Positions 28,409 to 38,318 of a stretch of 64,000 nt of DNA are shown here, piece after piece. The number at the start of each line of letters is the position of its first letter. The first letter of the stretch is position 1. The notes under the pieces were generated by a model. It was not told the DNA's origin. It saw nothing but the letters and a program-made list of their open reading frames with translations, and ran no database searches. The stretch comes from Oceanospirillales bacterium (lineage in GTDB: Bacteria > Pseudomonadota > Gammaproteobacteria > Xanthomonadales > SZUA-36), in NCBI GenBank assembly GCA_003233115.1, contig QIKV01000124.1:17982-81981 (forward strand), in the 5' to 3' direction. A program made the translations under genes and the position numbers.

Positions 28409-29121
28409 ATTGCTGGCTCCCGCCTGATATGCCCGGCTTCCATCTGAATGATGCGGTCACAACCCTCAGCGAGGCCCAGGTCGTGGCTGACGAGCACCAG
28501 CGTAGTGCCGTATTCACGGTTCATGCGGAACAGGATATCAATGACTGTTTTACCGGTTTGGAAATCAAGGTTGCCGGTCGGTTCGTCGGCGAACAATACG
28601 GTGGGCTGGATAACATACGCGCGGGCGATGGCGACCCGTTGTTTTTCGCCGCCCGATAACTGGCGTGGGTAGTGTCCGGCTCGCTCACCCAGGCCGACAC
28701 CCTGCAATGCTTGTCTGGCTGCCTCGAGCGGGTGGCCATGGCTGGCCAGTTCCAGTGGCAGCATGACATTCTCCAGTGCCGTCAGCGACGGGATCAGGTG
28801 GAACGACTGGAAGACGAAACCAACTTCATTGGCACGCACGGCGGCGCGGCCATCTTCATCCAGTGCCGTCAGTTCATTGCCGCCAAGCCAGACCTTGCCC
28901 GAGGTTGGCAGATCCAGCCCCGCCAGCAGACCCAGCAAGGTGGATTTACCGGCGCCGGAAGCCCCGGTAATGGCAATGCGTTCACCGTGACTGACTTGCA
29001 GGCTGACCTGGTCTAGTATGGTCAACATGCCTTCGGGGCTGGCAACGATTTTGCTGAGGTTCTCAGCTTCAAGTGCGAATGCCGTCGATGTTGCTGGTGC
29101 GGTGGAATCTGGAGTATTCAT
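28405..29121 (-). CDS. ABC transporter ATP-binding protein (YbbA/LolD-like)
   Basis: ITGASGAGKSTLLGLLAGLD Walker A; LSGGEKQRVAIARAYV signature; VLFADEPTGNLD Walker B. Confidence 0.93.
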   Translation of the reverse strand: MNTPDSTAPATSTAFALEAENLSKIVASPEGMLTILDQVSLQVSHGERIAITGASGAGKSTLLGLLAGLDLPTSGKVWLGGNELTALDEDGRAAVRANEVGFVFQSFHLIPSLTALENVMLPLELASHGHPLEAARQALQGVGLGERAGHYPRQLSGGEKQRVAIARAYVIQPTVLFADEPTGNLDFQTGKTVIDILFRMNREYGTTLVLVSHDLGLAEGCDRIIQMEAGHIRREPAI

Positions 29122-29773
29122 GAAGGTTATTTTAGCGCTTCTGTTGTTGGTGGTTGGCCTGGGTTGCCAGCCTGTATTTGCTGGTGGGCCGCCTGTTTTA
29201 TTGATCCTCGGTGACAGCCTCAGTGCCGGCTATGGTATGGACAGTGACAAATCCTGGGTACGGCTGCTGAAGATCCGGTTAAATAACGAAGGCCATGTTT
29301 ATCGAGTCCTAAATTCCAGCATTAGCGGGGACACCACACAGGGCGGCCGCGCGCGTCTTCCCCGTCTGCTTGACCGTTACCAGCCCGGGATCGTTATCAT
29401 AGAACTGGGTGCCAACGACGGGCTCAGGGGCATTGACCCGGGCATTACGCGTGCCAATATCGCCAGTATGATCCAGCTCAGCCAGGCCAGCGGCGCGCAG
29501 GTGCTGCTGGCGGGCATCAAACTTCCACCAAATTATGGCGCAACCTATATCGAGCAATTTGAATCCATATACGTGGATCTTGCACGAGAATACGATACAT
29601 TGCTTGTGCCATTCTTCATGGCAGGGGTGGTGTTCGAACCTGGCTTGTTACAGGCAGATGGAATCCATCCCAATGAAAAAGGCCAACCGGTATTGCTTGA
29701 GAATGTCTGGCGGGTACTGGCACCCGCCATGAATACTATAAGAAAAAAGTCAAAACTGCCGAAGACTTCATAA
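29120..29773 (+). CDS. tesA: Arylesterase / GDSL lysophospholipase (TesA-like)
   Basis: LLILGDSLSAGYGM, VIIELGANDGLRG, DGIHPNEKG; divergent from ybbA-like gene as in many Gammaproteobacteria. Confidence 0.92.
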   Translation: MKVILALLLLVVGLGCQPVFAGGPPVLLILGDSLSAGYGMDSDKSWVRLLKIRLNNEGHVYRVLNSSISGDTTQGGRARLPRLLDRYQPGIVIIELGANDGLRGIDPGITRANIASMIQLSQASGAQVLLAGIKLPPNYGATYIEQFESIYVDLAREYDTLLVPFFMAGVVFEPGLLQADGIHPNEKGQPVLLENVWRVLAPAMNTIRKKSKLPKTS

Positions 29774-29796
29774 AATACTCTGCGACCAGGAGCAAA

Positions 29797-29904
29797 ATGA
29801 CGGGCAGGGAATATAAGATCCATTGCCCGGATTCCGGCACGCTGAGTTCCAGCGACTGGCTACTTGACGAATTGGCGCGCTTTCGAAAAACTTCGGAACA
29901 GTAG
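29797..29904 (+). CDS. Putative small ORF (35 aa)
   Basis: ATG preceded by AGGAG (29788-29792); MTGREYKIHCPDSGTLSSSDWLLDELARFRKTSEQ; below ORF-track cutoff. Confidence 0.35.
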   Translation: MTGREYKIHCPDSGTLSSSDWLLDELARFRKTSEQ

Positions 29905-29975
29905 AACCAGGTACTTTGTACATGCATTTGATTGCCGGTAAATTGCCGACCTGCCTTTTGTTTGGGTTATGATTT

Positions 29976-30902
29976 GTGCAAATGCTGACTACTTTTCGCT
30001 ATTTCCTGCAGGGCACGTTTGTGTTGTTGGCCGTGTCTGTCAATACCATCCTTTCAACCGTGCTTATTTTTATGCTGGCGGTCGTGAAGTTGATTGCCCC
30101 GAAGGGCCCGGCCCGGAACGCGGTGACCCATAGTCTGTCATCAGTTGGCGAGTACTGGATTTCGTTCAACAAACTCATGGCCAGGTTTCTTTACGCTATG
30201 AAGTGGGATATCCAGATACCGGATAATCTGAACTATGAAGGCCGCTACCTGGTTTTTTGCAACCATCAGTCGTGGGTAGACATCCTGGTATTGCAGCATT
30301 GCCTGAACCGGCGTGCACCGTTTATGCGTTTCCTGTTAAAACAGGAGTTGATCTGGGTGCCGTTCCTGGGTTTCTGCTGGTGGGCGCTGGATATGGCATT
30401 TTTGCGTCGTTACAGCAGGACGCAGTTGCTAAAGAATCCGGAACTGCGGGGCAAGGATCTCGAAAACGCCGCCCGTGCCTGTGAGAAGCTCAAGCACATT
30501 CCGGTATCAATGATGACCTTCCCGGAAGGTACGCGCTACACTGAGGCAAAACACAAACAACAGAACTCACCATTCAGACACCTGCTCAGACCCCGTTATG
30601 GCGGCATTGGACAGGTTTTGTATTCTTTTGATGAGGCGCTCGACTATCTGATAGATGTGACCATTATTTATCCGCACGGCACACCGGGTTTGTGGCAATT
30701 CATTTCCGGTCAAGTGAAAAAAATTTCTGTCAGTGTGCGTTTGTTGCCGATTGGAGCAGAGGTGCGTGGCAAGGATTTCCGCGAAGATCCTGCAGCAAAG
30801 AAAGCATTGAAAGCCTGGCTGAATGGTCTGTGGACTGAGAAAGATCAGCATATTGCCGGGAAAACCAGGCTCATAACGAAATCAGGCGCAAGTAAATCAT
30901 GA
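29976..30902 (+). CDS. 1-acyl-sn-glycerol-3-phosphate acyltransferase-like (YihG-type)
   Basis: FCNHQSWVDILVLQ (HX4D) and MTFPEGTRYTEAKH. Confidence 0.92.
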   Translation: MQMLTTFRYFLQGTFVLLAVSVNTILSTVLIFMLAVVKLIAPKGPARNAVTHSLSSVGEYWISFNKLMARFLYAMKWDIQIPDNLNYEGRYLVFCNHQSWVDILVLQHCLNRRAPFMRFLLKQELIWVPFLGFCWWALDMAFLRRYSRTQLLKNPELRGKDLENAARACEKLKHIPVSMMTFPEGTRYTEAKHKQQNSPFRHLLRPRYGGIGQVLYSFDEALDYLIDVTIIYPHGTPGLWQFISGQVKKISVSVRLLPIGAEVRGKDFREDPAAKKALKAWLNGLWTEKDQHIAGKTRLITKSGASKS

Positions 30903-31675
30903 CGAACGAACCCAACCGAAGGGAGCCTATCCCCCCACAGACGCTGATCGTACCGTGCAGGGATTTGACCACCGGCGCAGCATTTCGCTGGCTGCAATCA
31001 GGCTGGAGTGACTTCAGAAACGCACCGGGCATCAGCCTGGTTTACGGCTTTTTCGTTTTCCTGGTGAGTGTCGCGGTAGCGTGGCTGGCGTGGTTACTGG
31101 GTGGTTTCGTATTGGTAATAAGTGCGCTTTCCGGTTTTATTTTCGTTGCGCCGATGCTTGCGTTTGCCCTCTACTCAGTGAGTCGTCAACTCTGCGAAGG
31201 CAAGCAGCCGAACCTGGGCGATACAATCCAGGCGATCCGACGCCCTTTGGGCAATGCCATGGTTTTCACCCTGGTTTTACTGGTGGTGTTTCTGTTGTGG
31301 GCCAGGGCCGGCATGCTGGTGCAGATATTTTTTCCGTATGACCATGAAGTGGCACATACTGTGACGTTTCTTCTGATAGGCTCGGTCGTCGGCTCTGTTT
31401 TTGCCGGTATCAGTTTTGCGGCCAGCGTGTTTTCACTGCCAATGCTCGCCAATCGGGATGTGGACGTGATAACCGCCGTCATATCCAGTGTTAATGCGGT
31501 GCTGCGAAACAAGCCTGCCATGTTGATCTGGGCACTTTTGATTTGCCTGATGACGCTGGTTGGTTTCTTGACTGCCGGCCTCGGATTGATAGTCATCATA
31601 CCCTGGCTGGCCTACGCTACCTGGCATGGTTACCGGGAAGCATTGGATGTGTCCGAATGGACAAAAGTAAATTAG
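30899..31675 (+). CDS. DUF2189 membrane protein
   Basis: Polytopic; LSGFIFVAPMLAFALYSVSRQLCEGKQPNLGD; ATGA overlap with preceding gene. Confidence 0.82.
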   Translation: MTNEPNRREPIPPQTLIVPCRDLTTGAAFRWLQSGWSDFRNAPGISLVYGFFVFLVSVAVAWLAWLLGGFVLVISALSGFIFVAPMLAFALYSVSRQLCEGKQPNLGDTIQAIRRPLGNAMVFTLVLLVVFLLWARAGMLVQIFFPYDHEVAHTVTFLLIGSVVGSVFAGISFAASVFSLPMLANRDVDVITAVISSVNAVLRNKPAMLIWALLICLMTLVGFLTAGLGLIVIIPWLAYATWHGYREALDVSEWTKVN

Positions 31676-31735
31676 CCCGTTTTGTACGGATGTCCGGGAT
31701 GCCGAAGCAAGCGGCAATATACGGAGCCATTTAAA

Positions 31736-31759
31736 ACAGGCGGCCCGCAGGCCGCCTGT
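31736..31759. terminator. GC-rich hairpin between convergent genes
   Basis: ACAGGCGGCC-CGCA-GGCCGCCTGT, perfect 10-bp stem; second AT-rich IR aaggaattt/aaattcctt at 31855-31886. Confidence 0.6.
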
Positions 31760-31925
31760 CTGAAGCCTCATACGCAATTATACCTGCGCCACAGAAGAAG
31801 GGGGGGACTGTGTTGAGGCTACGGTACAAGCATAAGATGAAAATATTTTTTTTCAAGGAATTTTTTACTTAATTTAGAAATTCCTTAATTTGTATACCAT
31901 AAGCACATCTATTTCTTGTCTTTTT

Positions 31926-32966
31926 CTACTTATCACCCTGCGGGCGGACTACGCCAAGGCGCTTGTGCATGATGGGGCTGGTGGTGGTGTACTGCAGGAA
32001 CACCCGTTTGTCCGGATCAAGGTATTTCTGCACACCGAATGCAGCCAGTGCTGCCTCGTGGAAGCCGCTTAAAATAAGCTTTTTCTTACCCGGGTAGGTA
32101 TTGATATCGCCCACTGCAAAGATGCCGGGTTCGCTGGTCTGAAATTGCTCTGTATCGACGCTGATTTGGCGCTTTTCAATATCGAGTCCCCACTCGGCCA
32201 ACGGCCCGAGGTTTGGGGACAGGCCCCAGAACACGTAGGTGTCATCACTTTCAATTTCATGGGTGTTGCCATCGGCATCCGCTACGCACAGGCCGCGATA
32301 TTTGCCATTCGCGGATAATACCTCCCTGACCATGCCATGAAATTCGCGCACCAATCCCTTTTTTACAAGTGCCTTCATTTTTTTGACCGAGGCAGGCTGG
32401 GCACGATATTCAACCCGACGGTGGATCAACGTCAGGCTGTTAACTTTATCGTGCAGTTCCAGTGTCCAGTCCAGTGCGGAGTCGCCGCCACCGAGGATAA
32501 TAATATCCTTTTGCAAAAGTTCTTCGGCTTCGGTGATACGGTAGTGGATGTTCCTGTTGTTAAAATCCGCTGCCCCCGGTGCACGCACCTTGCGTGGTTC
32601 GAAAGCCCCCAATCCTGCCGCGATGATAACGGTGGCCGTATCAAATTCTGTACCGGTTGATGTTACCAGCGCAAAGCGGCCATCGTCTTTGCGTTGTAAT
32701 TCTGTAACCGCCTGGCCAAGGTGGAACTGTGGCTCGAATGGTGCAATTTGTTCCATCAGGCGGTCAACAAGTTCCTGGGCACCAATCACCGGGTAGGCCG
32801 GGATGTCGTAAATTGGCTTCTCCGGATACAACTCACCGCATTGGCCGCCGATTTTCTGCAGTGAATCCACGACATGTGCATGGATGTCCAGTAAACCCAA
32901 TTCGAATACCTGAAATAATCCGGCAGGGCCGGCGCCGATTATGACTACATCTGTGGTAATGGGCAT
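31926..32966 (-). CDS. Ferredoxin/flavodoxin--NADP reductase, thioredoxin reductase-like type
   Basis: VVIIGAGPAGLFQVFELGLLDIHAHVVDSLQKIGGQC, IILGGGDSALDW, GIFAVGDI; start trimmed to ATG 32966. Confidence 0.88.
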   Translation of the reverse strand: MPITTDVVIIGAGPAGLFQVFELGLLDIHAHVVDSLQKIGGQCGELYPEKPIYDIPAYPVIGAQELVDRLMEQIAPFEPQFHLGQAVTELQRKDDGRFALVTSTGTEFDTATVIIAAGLGAFEPRKVRAPGAADFNNRNIHYRITEAEELLQKDIIILGGGDSALDWTLELHDKVNSLTLIHRRVEYRAQPASVKKMKALVKKGLVREFHGMVREVLSANGKYRGLCVADADGNTHEIESDDTYVFWGLSPNLGPLAEWGLDIEKRQISVDTEQFQTSEPGIFAVGDINTYPGKKKLILSGFHEAALAAFGVQKYLDPDKRVFLQYTTTSPIMHKRLGVVRPQGDK

Positions 32967-33091
32967 GGGGTCTCCGACAATGTTAGTTAAGCGGGGTAAA
33001 CCCACGCATTGCAGAAGTATGCAGGAGGAGTGTATAAAATCAAGCTGGAAGGCTATGGGATTTGAATTTTTTTGGGAAAGGCAACGGTGAA

Positions 33092-33769
33092 ATGAGAACC
33101 ATAAAATTACAGGAATCATGGCTCAGCCGACTACAAGACCAGTTCGACCAGCAATACATGCTCAAGCTGCGTGAGTTCCTGCTGACCAGAAAACAACACC
33201 GGGCAGTCATTTATCCACCCGGCCCACAAATATTCAATGCACTGAATTCAACCCCGTTTGAACAGGTCCGGGTTGTGATTCTTGGCCAGGATCCGTATCA
33301 CGGGCCGGGCCAGGCACATGGGCTGTGTTTTTCTGTATTGCCCGGCGTAAGGATTCCGCCGTCACTGGCCAATATTTACCGGGAGATTCAATCCGACCTG
33401 GGGATCGTGCCACCCAGCCACGGCAACCTGCAATCATGGGCGGACCAGGGCGTGCTGTTGCTCAACGCGGTGTTGACCGTTGAGCGTGGCCAGGCCGGCT
33501 CACATCAGGGTAAAGGCTGGGAGGTGTTCACCGATGCGGTTGTGCAGTCGCTGACTGACGGGCGGGAAGGTCTGGTGTTCATGCTGTGGGGCAGCTATGC
33601 GCAAAAGAAGGGAGCGGTCATTGACCGCAGAAAACACCTGGTACTGAAAGCACCGCATCCATCGCCACTATCAGCGCACCGGGGTTTTTTTGGTTGCAAG
33701 CACTTTTCCAGGGCCAATGAATACCTGCGCCAGCATCAGCATGCGCCAATCGACTGGTCACTACACTAG
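33092..33769 (+). CDS. ung: Uracil-DNA glycosylase
   Basis: [53 protein letters not shown]. Confidence 0.96.
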   Translation: MRTIKLQESWLSRLQDQFDQQYMLKLREFLLTRKQHRAVIYPPGPQIFNALNSTPFEQVRVVILGQDPYHGPGQAHGLCFSVLPGVRIPPSLANIYREIQSDLGIVPPSHGNLQSWADQGVLLLNAVLTVERGQAGSHQGKGWEVFTDAVVQSLTDGREGLVFMLWGSYAQKKGAVIDRRKHLVLKAPHPSPLSAHRGFFGCKHFSRANEYLRQHQHAPIDWSLH

Positions 33770-33802
33770 TGGTCCATCAATACAACCTTGTTGGACCACT
33801 AG
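33766..33802. terminator. Hairpin embedding both stop codons of convergent ung and MAPEG genes
   Basis: CTAGTGGTCCA (33766-33776) / TGGACCACTAG (33792-33802), perfect 11-bp stem. Confidence 0.65.
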
Positions 33803-34224
33803 GACTGGATAATGATCCAGCCAAGCCTCGCCCAGAGAGCGAACAGCACCACACTGCTGAACACGAACACTGAAAACCGGTGCAGTACGTGGTTGTAGGT
33901 AATATGGATAAAGCTGTGTATGTAACGTAAGCCCACATAGGTCCAGGCCAACGCTACGATGAACCAGTCCTGAACAAGCAGTGACAGCGCGAGCAGGATG
34001 GCGATATAAAACAGAAGCGGGGTTTCAAACTGATTTTGGTAGTTATCCGAGGCAGCTTCAGCGTCCTTGAGAACCTCACGTGCATGGCTACGCAGATCAG
34101 TTTTTTGTGGATCGATCTTTTTTTTCTTGATCTCGTTGACGCGTTTCTGTTCCAGTATGTACAACACAATAAAGGTCAGTAACACCTGTGCCAGCAGTGG
34201 TAACAGCAAGGGCTTGAAGTACAT
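33799..34224 (-). CDS. MAPEG family membrane protein
   Basis: Four-TM pattern; QFETPLLFYIAILLAL, YVGLRYIHSFIHITYNHVLHRFSVF. Confidence 0.87.
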   Translation of the reverse strand: MYFKPLLLPLLAQVLLTFIVLYILEQKRVNEIKKKKIDPQKTDLRSHAREVLKDAEAASDNYQNQFETPLLFYIAILLALSLLVQDWFIVALAWTYVGLRYIHSFIHITYNHVLHRFSVFVFSSVVLFALWARLGWIIIQS

Positions 34225-34283
34225 TATTATCTCCGGTGTCTGCGGGTGGAAGCGGTTATTTTAGCAGACGTTGGTAACTGTGC

Positions 34284-34781
34284 TCAGTGACCAGTGCTTT
34301 CTGCCAGACGTTGCAGTGCCGCGCCGTCAAGCCGGAATTGCGTCCAGTCAGTTAACCCGCGTGCACCTAATTGCTGATAAAACTTGATGGCCGCTTCATT
34401 CCAGTCCAGGACCGACCAGTCCAACCGCCCCACGCTGCGCTCAACGGCTACCGCGGCAAGGAACGCCAGCAACGTCCTGCCAATACCCAGACCACGAAAA
34501 TCCGGCAGGACAAACAGGTCCTCAAGGTAGATACCCGGCCGTGCGAGAAAAGTGGAGTAACTGGTGAAGAACAATGCGAAGCCAGCCGGCTTGCCGGCCA
34601 ATTCGGCGATCAGAACTTCTGCCGAGGGCTGCTCCCCAAACAATGTGCGGCGCAGGTCCTGTTCGCTGGCAATCACCTCATGGGCAAGCTCTTCGTATTC
34701 GGCCAGTCCACGAATAAAGGACAGGATCAGCGCTGCATCGTTCTCCCTGGCGGGCCGGATGGTAATTGCATCATGAGGCAT
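34284..34781 (-). CDS. GNAT family N-acetyltransferase
   Basis: IRPARENDAALILSFIRGLAEYEEL; YLEDLFVLPDFRGLGIGRTLLAFLA. Confidence 0.9.
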   Translation of the reverse strand: MPHDAITIRPARENDAALILSFIRGLAEYEELAHEVIASEQDLRRTLFGEQPSAEVLIAELAGKPAGFALFFTSYSTFLARPGIYLEDLFVLPDFRGLGIGRTLLAFLAAVAVERSVGRLDWSVLDWNEAAIKFYQQLGARGLTDWTQFRLDGAALQRLAESTGH

Positions 34782-34938
34782 TCCCGTACTCCTTCATTGT
34801 GCCGTGCGTATGAAAGGGTGCCTGTTTGTTGGGCTGGAAGCAATCGTGAAATGAAAAAGAGGCGGCCTGGAGCAAATACTTCGGGCTGTGAAAATATCCA
34901 CGCCGGACCGCCACTGGCAAATCAGACAGGCTCGCTGG

Positions 34939-35160
34939 CTACCAATCGTATCTCCCGCCGCGTAGCGGCGGCGTATAGATTGCGGCGTCGATAATGGACC
35001 ACAGGTGGATAACCCATCCCAGCAATATAATCCAAAGCACAATCGAAGCAATGAACATGAAGCCTGCCAGCAACCAACGACCCTGCAATAACTGGCCCAG
35101 ACCGGGAATGAAGAAACTGCTCAGAGCTGCAATAACATTACCTGCTGAACCACGACCCAT
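34939..35160 (-). CDS. Small membrane protein (two hydrophobic segments)
   Basis: MGRGSAGNVIAALSSFFIPGLGQLLQGRWLLAGFMFIASIVLWIILLGWVIHLWSIIDAAIY. Confidence 0.7.
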   Translation of the reverse strand: MGRGSAGNVIAALSSFFIPGLGQLLQGRWLLAGFMFIASIVLWIILLGWVIHLWSIIDAAIYTPPLRGGRYDW

Positions 35161-35431
35161 AATTTATCTCCCGTTGTATCCTGCTCAAGGGCTATATACC
35201 CAGGGGTTATATACCTCATAGTTATGCAGGATTCATGCCACTGCGGAGAACAGGGCCTGTTTGTCAGGAACCCAATGGATTTACAGTGATGGCCTTGTTC
35301 GCCGGGGAGTGATGGCTGGTGAAATAGACCAATTATTTGCGAAAACACTCAGCCAAACAGACTGCGGTTCAACCTTTGCCGGCGTATAATATTCGGCATC
35401 TTTAAAAGACCATAAACAAGGAACAGGACCC

Positions 35432-36676
35432 ATGAGCTATCAGCACATAAAAATGCCCGCAAGCGGCGACAAGATTATCATTGAAAACAATAAACTGGTG
35501 GTGACGGACAATCCCATTCTCGGTTTCGTGGAAGGTGATGGTATCGGCCCGGATATTACCCGGGCGGCTATGCGGGTCTGGAATGCCGCGGTGGAAAAGG
35601 CTTACGGGGGCCAGCGCAGGGTTCACTGGGCTGAGTTGTATCTCGGTGAGAAGGCCGCGGGCATCTACGATGGGGATTACTTTCCCGCTGAAACACTGGC
35701 GGCCGTCAAAGAGTTGATTGTTTCCATCAAGGGTCCGCTGACGACACCTATTGGCGGCGGTTTCCGTTCGCTGAATGTGTCGCTGCGTCAGGATCTTGAT
35801 TTGTATGCCTGTGTGCGTCCGGTTGATTATTTTGAAGGCGTTCCATCGCCGATGAAGCACCCCGAAGACATGCACGCCATTTTGTTCAGGGAAAACACCG
35901 AGGACGTGTACGCTGGTATCGAATATGAGTCCGGTACACCTGCGAATGAAAAGCTGGCAAAGTTTCTGCGCGAGGAAATGGGCGCAGATTTCTTTGAGGG
36001 GGCCGGCATAGGCATCAAGCCGATCTCTGCTTTCGGTTCGAAACGACTGGTTCGTAAAGCTATTCAGTACGCCATTGACAACAACAAAGACAGTGTCACG
36101 CTGGTGCACAAGGGTAATATCCAGAAATTCACCGAGGGCGCTTTCCGTAAGTGGGGTTACGAACTGGCTGCTGAAGAGTTCGGTGAAGAAACCATCACCG
36201 AGGCGGAGTTGTGGGATAAGTACGATGGCAAGCAACCGGCGGGCAAAATCGTCATCAAGGACCGCATCGCCGATATCATGTTCCAGTTGATGCAACTGCG
36301 ACCGGCCGAATTTAGTGTCATCGCCACGACCAATCTGAACGGTGATTACCTGTCGGATGCGATGGCCGCCGAAGTCGGTGGCATGGGTATCGCTCCGGGT
36401 GCCAATATCGCAGATCACATCGCGGTGTTTGAAGCCACCCACGGAACGGCACCCAAGTACGCCAATCTCGATAAGGTCAACCCCAGTTCGTTGATGTTCT
36501 CCGGCTCGATGATGTTCGATTACATTGGCTGGAAGGAAGTATCTGCCCTGATCGCAGGTGCGTTCGGTAAGACCATTCAGCAAAAAGTTGTAACGTATGA
36601 TTTCGCCCGCCAGATGGAAGGGGCTACAGAAGTTTCAACTTCCGGTTTCGCCGACGCGCTGATTGCCAACCTGTAA
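35432..36676 (+). CDS. icd: NADP-dependent isocitrate dehydrogenase
   Basis: [84 protein letters not shown]. Confidence 0.96.
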   Translation: MSYQHIKMPASGDKIIIENNKLVVTDNPILGFVEGDGIGPDITRAAMRVWNAAVEKAYGGQRRVHWAELYLGEKAAGIYDGDYFPAETLAAVKELIVSIKGPLTTPIGGGFRSLNVSLRQDLDLYACVRPVDYFEGVPSPMKHPEDMHAILFRENTEDVYAGIEYESGTPANEKLAKFLREEMGADFFEGAGIGIKPISAFGSKRLVRKAIQYAIDNNKDSVTLVHKGNIQKFTEGAFRKWGYELAAEEFGEETITEAELWDKYDGKQPAGKIVIKDRIADIMFQLMQLRPAEFSVIATTNLNGDYLSDAMAAEVGGMGIAPGANIADHIAVFEATHGTAPKYANLDKVNPSSLMFSGSMMFDYIGWKEVSALIAGAFGKTIQQKVVTYDFARQMEGATEVSTSGFADALIANL

Positions 36677-36711
36677 CCAGGTTTGGCCAGGACAGGTTTG
36701 CCAAGCGCGTT

Positions 36712-37512
36712 GTGATTGCTTTTTTCAGCCACACGGCCCATTGCCTGGAACTGTCATCGGCAGAAGAGAAATGCAAGGCGGCTGGTGAATTGTGGGAGGC
36801 TGTTCAAAGCGGTGATTTCGAGTTCGACCCGCATTGGCCGGTCGTGCCGATGGGCACGGCGGGGCGCCCAGATCGCCCGCAACTCGTCCAGCCTTCAGAG
36901 GTGCCACGCCGGCGCCTGGGCAGCGAGCAGGGCCGCGCCGCGTTGCTGCATGCGATAGCACATATTGAGTTCAATGCGATAAATCTCGCACTGGATGCCG
37001 CGTACCGATTCAGGGATATGCCACATCAGTACTACCTGGATTGGGTTTCTGTGGCCGCTGACGAAGCCCGGCACTTTACCATGTTGTCTGGACGCCTGCA
37101 GTCGCTGGGCTACAGCTATGGGGATTTTCCTGCCCATAATGGGCTGTGGGAAATGGCCCAGCGCACGGCGGACGACTGCATGAAACGCATGGCGCTGGTG
37201 CCGAGGGTGCTGGAGGCCAGGGGACTGGATGTCACACCGGCCATGATCAAACGTTTAACGGCGGTTGGGGATCGTGAAACCGCCCGGTTGTTGGCGGTCA
37301 TTCTTGATGAGGAAGTCCGCCATGTCCAGATTGGCAGCCACTGGTTTCACCTGTGTTGCGATCAACGCGGACTTGAGCCGGAGGCCACTTTCCTGCGCCT
37401 GGTAGCAGCGTATTTTAGCGGTCCCCTGCGCGGTCCGTTTAACATGCCTGCACGGATGCAGGCCGGCTTCACGCAGCGCGAGATGGATGCTTTGATGAAT
37501 ATGAGTGTGTAA
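36712..37512 (+). CDS. DUF455 ferritin-like domain protein
   Basis: HAIAHIEFNAINLALDAAYRF, VAADEARHFTMLSGRL, ILDEEVRHVQIGSHWF diiron-type E/ExxH motifs; GTG start. Confidence 0.87.
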   Translation: MIAFFSHTAHCLELSSAEEKCKAAGELWEAVQSGDFEFDPHWPVVPMGTAGRPDRPQLVQPSEVPRRRLGSEQGRAALLHAIAHIEFNAINLALDAAYRFRDMPHQYYLDWVSVAADEARHFTMLSGRLQSLGYSYGDFPAHNGLWEMAQRTADDCMKRMALVPRVLEARGLDVTPAMIKRLTAVGDRETARLLAVILDEEVRHVQIGSHWFHLCCDQRGLEPEATFLRLVAAYFSGPLRGPFNMPARMQAGFTQREMDALMNMSV

Positions 37513-37589
37513 CAGGCAGCGCTGCTATCGGGAGCCGTGTGGAACTTCAATTCTAATGGGCTGGCGCGCCGTCCTGCCCGTCATTGGTA

Positions 37590-38318
37590 TCAATCAAATT
37601 GTCGGGGCGAGACTCGCAATACACTGGATTGTGTGTACCAGTCGCCCAGCACAATGCGTTGGGCCGGTTTACCGTTCGCTTGCAGAGCATGGCTGGCCGG
37701 GCGGTGGGTATGGCCGTGAATCATCTTTTGTACACCGTGACGTGCAAATGCCGCGCCAACTTCCGTTGTATTGACATCCATGATTTCCATGCCGATATTG
37801 CCTTTGTGTGAGGCGCTGGCGTCGCGGGCCTGCATCGCGACCTGCAGCCGTTCTGACGGGGACTTATTAAGAAAGTCATCCTGCCAGGCCGGATCCCGCA
37901 CCAGGGTGCGGAATTGCTGGTACGGGATATCATCTGTACACAGGCTGTCCCCGTGCATCAGTAAAACCGGCTCGCCGTACAGGTCTGCCACGTGCTCTTC
38001 CAGCAGTAAAATCATGCCGGCCTGTTTTGCGTAGTTCTTACGTAGCAGGAAATCACGGTTACCGTGCAAGAAGTAGCAGGGGACACCCCTATCCGTCAGT
38101 GATGCCAGTGCGGTAGCTACCTGTACTGCGCATTTGGATGGCACATCATCACCCAGCCAGTACTCAAACAGGTCGCCCAGGATATAGAGGGCATCGGCGT
38201 TGCCGGTCTCGTGCTGCAGAAACCGCAGAAACAGGGCGGTGGTCTCCGGCCTGCGGTCATCAAGGTGCAGATCGGATATGAACAGTGTGGTCATGTGAAC
38301 TGGAACAGGGTCAGTCAA
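37590..38318 (-). CDS. lpxH: UDP-2,3-diacylglucosamine diphosphatase
   Basis: TLFISDLHLDDRRPETTALFLRFL, YILGDLFEYWLGDD, FLHGNRDFLLR, MIHGHTHRPASH. Confidence 0.95.
   Translation of the reverse strand: MTDPVPVHMTTLFISDLHLDDRRPETTALFLRFLQHETGNADALYILGDLFEYWLGDDVPSKCAVQVATALASLTDRGVPCYFLHGNRDFLLRKNYAKQAGMILLLEEHVADLYGEPVLLMHGDSLCTDDIPYQQFRTLVRDPAWQDDFLNKSPSERLQVAMQARDASASHKGNIGMEIMDVNTTEVGAAFARHGVQKMIHGHTHRPASHALQANGKPAQRIVLGDWYTQSSVLRVSPRQFD

Noticed and set aside
35402-36583. 393-aa minus-strand ORF opposite icd
   Set aside because: Shadow ORF fully antisense to a clear icd gene; its translation shows no recognisable domain.
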